This document shows positions 23,769-35,200 of a stretch of 64,000 nt of DNA, one piece after another. The stretch comes from Protonemura montana (lineage: Eukaryota; Arthropoda; Insecta; Plecoptera; Nemouridae). The notes beneath the pieces are model-generated. The model had not been told where the DNA came from. It saw nothing but the letters and a program-made list of their open reading frames with translations, and made no database searches. The stretch is taken from NCBI GenBank assembly GCA_947568835.1, contig OX387602.1, forward strand, positions 3,690,570 through 3,754,569, read 5' to 3'. The position numbers and the translations under genes were made by a program. Position 1 is the first letter of the stretch; each line of letters begins with the position of its first letter.

Positions 23769-26700
23769 GTAAGATCAAACAACATAGATACATTAGCTGG
23801 TTAATTTTCGATTGCGGACTTAGGGTACTTTTAAATGGACTGGGAGGGGCTGCTGGACAGATGACAGTTCGTCTATGTTAAGTTTTTATGAATTTCCAAT
23901 GCATGGCAACGTGCTTCCAGTGTCCCGCCACAGCAGCCGGCCTCACGGGAACTTATTAATCCGGTTGGCTGCTGCCAAATCGAAACATAGGTGTTTTCTA
24001 CAGACAGTAAAGTCATTTCATGTCAAATGCGAACTTTAACTATAAATATTGTCCGATTTGTTACAGCAATAACACCAACTAAACCTACTGCTGCAATTTC
24101 CCTTAATCATTTATCTTGTTCGTGTATTTACATGCTTCTAATTAAATGTGAATATAATGCAATACGCAGTTTTCAATAAAGTGTTGTGTTATGATTGTGA
24201 TGGTTTTGTCAAGAAATACTCCGGTGACAGTGGGTCAATTCACGATACTTGTTTGACAGCAAAAAGCTGAATCAGATGACATGATTCCTTTTCAAGTGGG
24301 CGTTACCTACCCTGAAATTTGAACTCAAAAATGATACTGATGTTCAAAGAAATGACTCGTACCAATGTGCAATTTACTACAATTTTTTGACGCTTAAAAT
24401 GAGATGTAATGAAATATTTGGCACTTCATTTTATATTCGTGTAATGATGGTGTGTACTGGTTTGACATGTCAATACGCTATAAGAGGTTAGCGGTTTCTT
24501 TTTCAGTCAGATAAATTTCTGTTTGAAATTCTGGGAATCTGATTTATATTTAGACATCTTTAAATCAATAATCACGGGATGCTGTTGTTCGGAAGACACA
24601 TTTCATGGCGCTACAAATTACAGTTTAATTTACATACAGTGGTTTTTCGCATTCACCCTGACTGACAATCGAAAAGAAATATGACAATGTTAATTATCCT
24701 CGTCAACACGACATTCTTTACTACCTCGCATACCTAGCTGCTGAATTAACCTTAATTAATGGACTGCTTTCAAGCAATTTCAACCATTTTCAGCGATATT
24801 AGACAAAGTTAGTTATTTAGAGCAGTTGAAACAATCAGCGTCGACATAAATTCGCAAACTCCTTGGGAAGGATGGGAAGGCAGTGTTATTTAATTTTGCC
24901 TGAAGAGACACACATTCTACCATATTCTACTAAACACCACCTGGAAATTAAATTGTAAGCCTACAAGTCGAGTTGAACAGCACAGCCCTCGCTTTCGCTG
25001 TTTGACCTCGGCATAAGCTTCAATCAAGACAGGACTTAAATATTCGAGGAAGACGTAATTGACTTTGCAGCATTGCTTTTACTGTCAAAAATTGTGTGTG
25101 TGCGTTTTATAGTATCTGATTTAATTTCGCCCGAGCCTCCGCGTTTTTGTAGGCATTCTTTTTGTTCAGAGTCTTTTCAAAGAATTTAAAGATAACGCAA
25201 TTTGGAATGCGAAGACAGTGAACAGGAAGTGGCACGTGATTGGTTAGATTGGTCCTATAAAAATAAATGCAATGCGCTTGCTCTAGATAGTCAGCTCATA
25301 GTTGATTCCCATTGAAAGGGGGTAGGTGACAACCGTGCAGAAATTGTACTGTACACCTGTACAAACACCTCGATGATGGGTGCAAGTTATAGTGACGTGA
25401 CTTGTGGTGAGACGCCGGTCTCGAACTTAGGGCGTCCCGACGCTGCCGACGCTAAGCTCTGGCATTATAAGTAGCGGCATTGCTACTATATTTATAGCCT
25501 GTCTCCGTCCCTGCTGTGCTGACGTACGGCCTGTTCACCAGCACGTGGAGTTGGTGCGAGGATACCATGACACCTCGCGGGCTGCTTTATTTTGTAACTC
25601 CGCAGTCGGTTGTCTGTAGGGCGTATGCCTATCATGGGCCAGAGGCGATATATTTTAGAGATCAAAATGATAGCTGACGTGAAGGACGGTATCGTTTCGG
25701 CCTTTATCTTGATGGCAATTCATTTTCTCATAATTCTACATGAACAAGTTCAATCGCAGATAGCGTATGTACATCCCGTCGTACGCTCAAGATACCCTGA
25801 TTTGGCTATGGACCTATGCAAACAATCTTGCTCGAAAAGGAATTATGAATGTCTCCTGTCATTCCAGGGTTGTGCGGGCAATATCGTGTAGTGGTATATC
25901 GTCGAAACGTGTGACACGTATTTTGATTTCATGAGTGCTAATTATTCCCCTGGCTGCTCGCTGCTGCAATGCATGGGACTCGAGGCAAGGCTATAAATAC
26001 CGCAAGTCTGAGTGGTCATGAATAAGTAAGATGCAGTTTTCTAACGGTGCTGCTGCACGGGTGATGACAAATCGGCTGGTGCTTTCACTTTTAGCGCCGG
26101 CAGCCGCCTAGCGCGTGAGGTGGTAGTGCCAGCTTTTCCACCGCGTTACATACGCCTTCATTTTCTCTCCCGGAACAAGGACCTTCAACCGATTTGTAGC
26201 TCATCTGGCTCTACGGTCACAATACTACAACATTATTTCCAACGGTTACAAATACCAAAAGCACAATTTAAAATATTTTGTGCACGGAAAGGCCTGTATC
26301 AATATTCTACATGACACAAGGCCGCGTTTTAGCCAGGGCGCTCTTACGGAGCATTTTCAATTCTGCACCGAAACGCGTTTGCTTCGCGCTGCGCGTGCGC
26401 TCAAGACGGCGTGCCTTGTTTTTTTATTTTTTCGCCGGCCGTTACAAACTTCCTATCAATTTTCACGACACTTGAAAAAGTTTGTCCCTTGGCCCTGAGC
26501 ACAAGTTACAGAAAAAGTGTGTTGGAAGTGTACCACTTGCCCCTCACGCCCCCCCCCCCCCCCCCCACCAAGCTCACAAAGTTGCTATCTGCGACTGTCT
26601 GGTCGCAGTTTGCAAAATTGCACACTGCGCAGAGGAAAAACGCATGTGATAAGCACGCGCGTCTGCAATATCACTCGACGAGGAGCGCACAGGACGTGCG

Positions 26701-29246
26701 TCAGAGCGAAGAAAATTGCGTGCATGCCGAACGCTCTGTTACATCTTTGAAGATTGGGTGGATGCTGAGGCCGACAGCCGAGGCTCAATGCTCTTGGTAA
26801 ACGTTTACACAAAGAGAGCTTCAACGTTATGGTCTTGCAAGCATAATACTCATACATGTTGTAGTTTGTACCTCAGGGGCTCGATGTCAATACAGTTAAA
26901 CTACATATTATCCGTATTCAAAGCAATTATGCTAATCTTGAATAAGAGCGTTCGTGTATATTAATTAATTAATTGATTGATTTTGGTTGGTGTACGCACC
27001 TATGTACTGATTCAGCAATTCGAGCCCTGTGGCGTGTATTGCTATAATTCGCGTAATCCAGTCCAGAAAAGAGGAAGGGAAACTCAGTTCCCGTTTGTAG
27101 CCTCCATGGAACTCCTGTCGAAAAGCACCGAATGGACCCCTTACGAAGTACGGTACATCTCAAACAACAGGATTTCTCCACTATTCTTGCTGTAGAGTGA
27201 GGAGTTTAGAGAGGTTGATACTTATTTTCCTCTGAGATTGATAGGCAAGGCGTGTGATGTTACTGTCCAGCCACTCCTGAACAGAACTGGTCCTGAGTAT
27301 GATGGTTCATGAGTCGGTGATTGCATCAAGCTGAACAGTTCTGCAAAATAAGTGAATTCTTGTCCCTAAACTTCGATTTGGAATCGGCGCCAACCGAAAG
27401 TTGCTATGGGTGATCGTTCTCTCGGGACAAAAAGGTATTGCGGCTTATCGTGTGTTTGGAATTGAAACGGGGAGAGGTGTAATCCTGCGGACGCCCGTTT
27501 CATGCGGACGACTGCCGGCGGCCGAGGATGCTGTACCGGCGCTAACTGCGTGAATAATTCAACAAATGGCTTCCACTGACAATAAATTAAGATGCTCCTT
27601 GTTGGCGGCAATCGCGCATAGTTTCAGAGCTGGTCGTGGCTCATCGTTGCAACGCAGAAAACTCAAAACCACTCGGTGTTATGTTCTGATATGTAGTGAG
27701 CTCGGTCGTTAACTATTTCGTTGATTCCTAGTGTTTCTAATGGGTGCTCTCATATTACTAAGTACCACGAATGTCCGCATTTTCCTTAATTGCATGCCTT
27801 ACTTATGCCGTCGACATGCACGACGTTGAATAACGCAAATTCTTTGGGTAGCGGTTGGCCAGCTTGGAGCTAATTTCCATTAATTGTTCTCCCGGACCGC
27901 ATAACGTTAGCGCCCTGTGCGTCCAAATTGCAGCCTTGAACGCCGGGCCGCTTAGACATGTCACCCAAATTCGTTAGTGCGGAACAAATCTGAATATTCT
28001 GAAATGTGCCCAATTGTTTGTGTAGAATTGCGGAGGAATGATTAATTTTACCCGGTGTAACTGGAATTACAATTAGATAGCATAATGATTGGCAAAGAAC
28101 CACAATTGGATCCAATTATGTAACCAGAAGCTCTCTGCGCGCTCGAGTTTTCGCGACCACCATGTATGTTGGTTGCGAACAAGCTCTGGAAATGAGCTTG
28201 CCTTTGTCAGACTTACGAAGTACCAATTTCCAGTTTCAAGCCATGCCAGGTCACCGCTTTCATACGTCACATCCACGTTACACCTGTGTTAAACGATCTG
28301 TTCTACTGAGTACTTATAATACTAGCTGTAGGTATACCTACATACTTTTATGTCACCCACGAGGGATTTTAAAATTATTTGTAATTTGCATTTGTTGATT
28401 GGGCAATTGTGATTTTTGGCTTTATTGGACGATCGATTTTTAGGTCGGGATTTTTGGGGTGAGAAAAGTATTGCATCCTCGAAGGGTTGTGATTTTTGAC
28501 CAGTGTCACGAGGTTACCCCTTTGGGGGTATGTCGTTGTCTATGTCTTGCTATCATCTTGTCAGAACGAGCGAGTAAATGGGGTGAGAATATGTTCACGC
28601 GTCGATTTTATGCTTGCTTGTTTTCCTCGGCCAGAGCTTCTTTCTTATATTGCATAAAATATTGTGAAGACCATACCAACCTATCAAATATTATGATCCA
28701 TGTCTTCACGACAGCAGTAAAGCTGTGGGCACTGATTTTAGGCGCTGGAATAAAACAGCCGTTTCATTTCTTCTCTCACCTTTTGTGAGCGTTCGGGGAG
28801 AGCAAACGCAAAGCCAGCAGCTAGTTTATTGCCGGCATTAACCCTAATGGTATTCACAGCAAGCATTGTTCTTGCAATTTCGCCACCTCGCTGCGTTCAT
28901 GCGCTGCGCCAGGAATTTTCCCTAAGCCTCCTCGCTAAATCCGTAAATATAATTAAATGCCTAGTGACCCGCGTTCGTTTGATGGATGTTTGTATCTCTC
29001 ACTTCGCCCCCCCAATCCCCAACCTGCCTCTTAACCGTCTCATTTATAATTCCTAATTTAGGCAATTTGTTCAAATGGACCGTATATGCGCTCTAGAGAA
29101 ACTTGTGCGGCGAAAGCCAACCCTGCCTACGTGTAGGGTGACTTATGCGTGCACGCATTTGTTTTGGCTACATGTACTACATGTCTTGACCTCGTGACCT
29201 TCGCTTATCGGGGTGGTAGCAAGTTTGGCGACGCCGCTACTTTTTC

Positions 29247-29281
<35 letters not shown>

Positions 29282-32200
29282 AGGCTGGAGTCGCCGTAGA
29301 TCGATTGTTGGGAAATGGGTGAACACACACTCACATGCAAGTCGTCGACGTCGTCATCCTCAAGGCTGCTGCGGGCTCATGAGTGCTCCTTGAGGTGTCG
29401 GCTTATGTCTAGTCTGAAGACGTTATGCGGGATTGGCCAGGCAGAATGAATCCAGCTTGGCATGGGCTGACGTTAGATCGTTGGTGATCGTTGTAGCCAT
29501 CAGCATGACTTTTCTAGTGGGGTGTTTAGCTGGACGCCACTTGCACTGTCAACTTTGGAAGCTTCTTGTTTTCATTTCCAGAATTCGCCTCCCCATTTAT
29601 ACGCATTGTTGAACCGCTTTTCTGTCGCCCGTGACCGTGTGACAAGGGGGCAACGCGATTCTCGTGCTGCGTGACTCGGCCCTGGGTTTCCCGCGATGCC
29701 AGTGCGGGGCCACATGAAATGAATTTCATTTTCTGTTGTTTCGCGTGCTTCTAATATGATTAAACATGAATTATGCACGGCCGATGAATTATTTACAATC
29801 TGGCACGCATTGCACGGGCAGCAAATCTATTTGGCTGCGAAAACGTGCGCTCTCGTCTGTACAGGACACACGATTTTTGTTAGAGATTAGCGTCGTTTAA
29901 TTTCATAAAGGGTTCGAATTTAAACCAAACTAGCAGAACCCGATGCCTAACGGCACCTTAAGATTTCGAGGGAGTGTGCATTTTGGGGACCACAACCAAA
30001 AGTTCCCCCATTTATTTTATTGGAAATTTGCCGCTTATTTCACTCGGGGTCACTGCATTGTGGAAACTCTGTGAATTCCAAAGTGACCACGATGACAATT
30101 TCGAAAACAAACGAAGTTGGCTGTCAAAAGATTTTGCGTGCATAATATCTTCAAATATTTTTTAGAGAGTGAAACTTGTGAAATACTTTTTACATCTCCA
30201 CCAGATCTTACTAAAAATGTGTTTAAAGAACGGATATGCATTTAAAATTGACAAAATGTAAGTTTTTTCGGTAATTAAGTTGTTTGACATTGTTTGAGAA
30301 CTGTCAAAACCTTCCCTTGCCAGCCAGTTTTAAATAAAATTCATAACGAAAATCCCATCAAATCACCGTATAAATGTCGCGTTGGGTCGTGCTCTGAAGT
30401 CATGTAAGATTTAAAATTATTCCCAGCAATGTTTGACTGGTTTCTAAAAAGTATTTGACGTTCAATTCCTTTTTGACGTTTAAATATCCTGAATTCACTA
30501 CCGCAAAGATAAGTTCAAGAATTCGTTCACCTTGCTTTGGTCAAAAAACCAAACAAATGAATGCATCAGTCACTCTTTTTACAAAATTATTTCTATTTCA
30601 CGTAGAACGAACGTAAATAACAGCGTTTGGGCTCAATTTCTTCAATAACTTTCATAGGCATGCATGAAGAGTATTACCGAGCTGCTGCGGGTGAGTAATA
30701 GGCAAGTTTTGAATCAAATAAAAATCGAACTGTGAGACATGGCTCCAATTTTCCTAGGCTGGAAATTTCAAACATAATTATCAATATTTCACCAAAAAAA
30801 CGCTTTCAAATCACCCTCAAAGTGTCACAATAGGATAGAGATTTGAATTTTGAACAAATATAACCCAATTGCACACGTTTTTAACCAAATTTCGCAATTT
30901 AAAACGACATGTACAGAAAAATGTTACCCCAGCCAGCAGCCAGAGACAAACTAAAAAGTTGAACATCGCGATTTAAGGCTTTTATATAAGGTTAACTAGC
31001 AGAACCCGATGCCTAACGGCACCTTAAGATATTGAGGGAGTGGGCATTTTTGTTTAAATGTAAAGCCTCTAATAGGACCACAACCAAAAGAACCCCCGTT
31101 TATTTTATTTGAAATTTGCCGCTTATTTCACTCGGGGTCACTGCATTGTGGAAACTCTGTGAATATCAAAGTGACCACGATGACAATTTCGAAAACAAAC
31201 GAAGTTGGCTGTCAAAAGATTTCCGTGTATGACTTCTTGAAATATTTCTTAGAGAGTGAAACTTGTGAAATACCTTTTACAATCTGGGCTAGCCAATCTT
31301 GCTAGCCAAGACACCAACAATATTTCAGTTTTGTCATTTATTTCCCTTCAGTTCTAGAGATTTAGAAATGAATTTGACATTGACGTTGACTTTGACATTG
31401 ACGTTTAAATATCCTAAATGCACTGCTACAAAGATAAGTTTAAGAATTCGTTCACCCTGCAGTAGTCAAAAAACCAAACAAATGAATGCATCTGTCAAAA
31501 TTTTTGCAAAATTATTTCTATTTCACGTAAAACGAATGTAAATAACAGCATTTGGGCTCAATTTCTTCACTAACTTTCATAGGCATGCATGAACAGTATT
31601 ACCGAGCTGCTGCGGGTGAGTAAAAGGCAAGTTTTGAATCAAATAAAAATCGAACTGTGAGACATGTCTCCAATTTTCCTAGGCAGGAAATTTCAAACAC
31701 AATTATCAATATTTCACCAAAAAAACGCTTTCAAATCACCCTCAAAGTGTCACAATAGTGTGAAGATTAAAATTTTGAACAATTATAACCCAATTGCACA
31801 CGTTATTAACCAAATTTCGCAATTTAAATCAACATGTACAGAAAAAATGTTACCCCAGCCAGCAGCCAGAGACAAACTAAAAAAGTTGAACATCGCAATT
31901 TAAGGCTTTTATATAAGGTTAACTAGCAGTACCCGATGCCTAACGGCACCTTAAGATTTTGAGGGATTGTGCATTTTGGTTTTAATGTAAAGCCTCTAAT
32001 GGGACCACAACCAAAAGTACCCCCATTTATTTTATTTGAAATTTGCCGCTTATTTCACTTGGGGTCACTGCATTGTGGAAACTCTGTGAATTCCAAAGTG
32101 ACCACGATGACAATTTCGAAAACAAACGAAGTTGGCTGTCAAAAGATTTCCGTGTATGATTTCTTGAAATATTTTTTAGAGAGTGAAACTTGTGAAATAC

Positions 32201-35200
32201 CTTTTAGAATCTGGGCTTACCAATCTTGCTAGCCAAGACACCAACAATATATCAGTTTTGTCATTTATTTCCCTTCAGTTATAGAGATTTTGAAAAGAAT
32301 TTGACATTGACGTTGACATTGACATTGACGTTTTAATATCCTGAATGCACTGCCACAAAGATAAGTTTAAGAATTCGTTCACCCTGCAGTGGTCAAAAAA
32401 CCAGACAAATGAATGCATCTGTCACTCTTTTTGCAAAATCATTTCTATTTCACGTAAAACGAACTTAATTAACAGCGTTTGGGCTCAATTTCTTCAATAA
32501 CTTTCATAGGCATGCATGAAGAGTATTACCGAGCTGCTGCGGGTGAGTAATAGGCAAGTTTTGAATCAAATAAAAATCGAACTGTGAGACATGGCTCCAA
32601 TTTTCCTAGGCTGGAAATTTCAAACATAATTATCAATATTTCACCAAAAAAACGCTTTCAAATCACCCTCAAAGTGTCACAATAGGATAGAGATTTGAAT
32701 TTTGAACAAATATAACCCAATTGCACACGTTTTTAACCAAATTTCGCTATTTAAAACGACATGTACAGAAAAATGTTACCCCAGCCAGCAGCCAGAGACA
32801 AACTAAAAAAGTTGAACATCGCAATTTAAGGCTTTTATATAAGGTTAACTAGCAGAACCCGATGCCTAACGGCACCTTATTATTTTGAGGGAGTGAGCAT
32901 TTTGGTTTAAATGTAAAGCCTCTAATGGGACCACAACCAAAAGTACCCCCATTTATTTAATTTGAAATTTGCCGTTTATTTCACTCGGGGTCACTGCATT
33001 GTGGAAACTCTGTGAATTCCAAAGTGACCACGATGACAATTTCGGAAACAAACGACGTTGGCTGTCAAAAGATTTCCGTGAAATATTTCTTAGAGAGTGA
33101 AACTTGTGAAATACCTTTTACATCTCCACCAGATCTGACTAAAAACCTGTTAAATGAATGGATAAGCACCTTAAATTGACAAAATGTAAGTTTCTTTGGT
33201 AATTAAGTTGTTTGACATTGTTTGAGAACTGTCAAAACCTTCCCTTGCCAGCCAGTTTTAAATAAAATTCAAAACGAAAATCCCATCAAATCACCGTATA
33301 AATGTCGCGTTGGGTCGTGCTCTGAAGTCATGTAAGATTTAAAATTATTCCCAGCAATGTTTGACTGGTTTCTAAAAAGTATTTGATGTTCTAATCCTTT
33401 TTGACGTTTAAATATCCTGAATTCACTGCCGCAAAGATAAGTTCAAGAATTCGTTCACCCTGCAGTGGTCAAAAAACCAAACAAATGAATGCATCTGTCA
33501 AACTTTTTGCAAAATTATTTCTATTTCACGTAAAACGAACGTAAATAACAGCGTTTGTGCTCAATTTCTTCAATAACTTTCATAGGCATGCATAAACAGT
33601 ATTACCGAGCTGCTGCGGGTGAGTAATAGGCAAGTTTTGAATGAAATAAAAATCGAACTGTGAGACATGGCTCCAATTTTCCTAGGCAGGAAATTTCAAA
33701 CACAATTATCAATATTTCACCAAAAAAACGCTTTCAAATCACCCTCAAAGTGTCACAATAGGATAGAGATTTTAATTTTGAACAATTATAACCCAATTGC
33801 ACACGTTTTTAACCAAATTTCGCAATTTAAATCAATCAACATGTACAGAAAAATGTTACCCCAGCTGGTCGCCAGATACAAACTAAAAAGTTGAACATCG
33901 CAATTTTAAAGCTTTTATATAAGGTTAACTAGCAGAACCCGATGCCTAACGGCACCTTAAGCTTTTGAGGGAGTGAGCATTTTGGTTTAAATGTAAAGCC
34001 TCTAATGGGACCACAACCAAAAGTACCCCCATTTATTTAATTTGAAATTTGCCGTTTATTTCACTCGGGGTCACTGCATTGTGGAAACTCTGTGAATTCC
34101 AAAGTGACCACGATGACAATTTCGGAAACAAACGACGTTGGCTGTCAAAAGATTTCCGTGAAATATTTCTTAGAGAGTGAAACTTGTGAAATACCTTTTA
34201 CATCTCCACCAGATCTGACTAAAAACCTGTTAAATGAATGGATAAGCACCTTAAATTGACAAAATGTAAGTTTCTTTGGTAATTAAGTTGTTTGACATTG
34301 TTTGAGAACTGTCAAAACCTTCCCTTGCCAGCCAGTTTTAAATAAAATTCAAAACGAAAATCCCATCAAATCACCGTATAAATGTCGCGTTGGGTCGTGC
34401 TCTGAAGTCATGTAAGATTTAAAATTATTCCCAGCAATGTTTGACTGGTTTCTAAAAAGTATTTGATGTTCTAATCCTTTTTGACGTTTAAATATCCTGA
34501 ATTCACTGCCGCAAAGATAAGTTCAAGAATTCGTTCACCCTGCAGTGGTCAAAAAACCAAACAAATGAATGCATCTGTCAAACTTTTTGCAAAATTATTT
34601 CTATTTCACGTAAAACGAACGTAAATAACAGCGTTTGTGCTCAATTTCTTCAATAACTTTCATAGGCATGCATAAACAGTATTACCGAGCTGCTGCGGGT
34701 GAGTAATAGGCAAGTTTTGAATGAAATAAAAATCGAACTGTGAGACATGGCTCCAATTTTCCTAGGCAGGAAATTTCAAACACAATTATCAATATTTCAC
34801 CAAAAAAACGCTTTCAAATCACCCTCAAAGTGTCACAATAGGATAGAGATTTTAATTTTGAACAATTATAACCCAATTGCACACGTTTTTAACCAAATTT
34901 CGCAATTTAAATCAATCAACATGTACAGAAAAATGTTACCCCAGCTGGTCGCCAGATACAAACTAAAAAGTTGAACATCGCAATTTTAAAGCTTTTATAT
35001 AAGGTTAATATATATATTCTTTTTGCTATTATGTGTGATAGAACTAAAATTCCGACGACTTACATAATAAACACAATGAAGTTTCACGTACGAGCGCGGG
35101 GTGCGGAGGGGGGGGAGGGGGGGGGGGGGCAGCGAGGTGCTGACATGCAAATTACATTCAAACGCTTTTCACGCTTTTCACACTTTAAACGCGTCACGTC

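Larger units (their letters stand above)
23769..29927 (+). other. dlg1 intron 1, left part
   Basis: Non-coding sequence with no supported exon. It contains a promoter-like cluster (25232-25300), a second TATA-type box (25992-25999) and poly-C runs (26549-26566, 29250-29279). Open frames here have no recognisable product. Confidence 0.7.
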
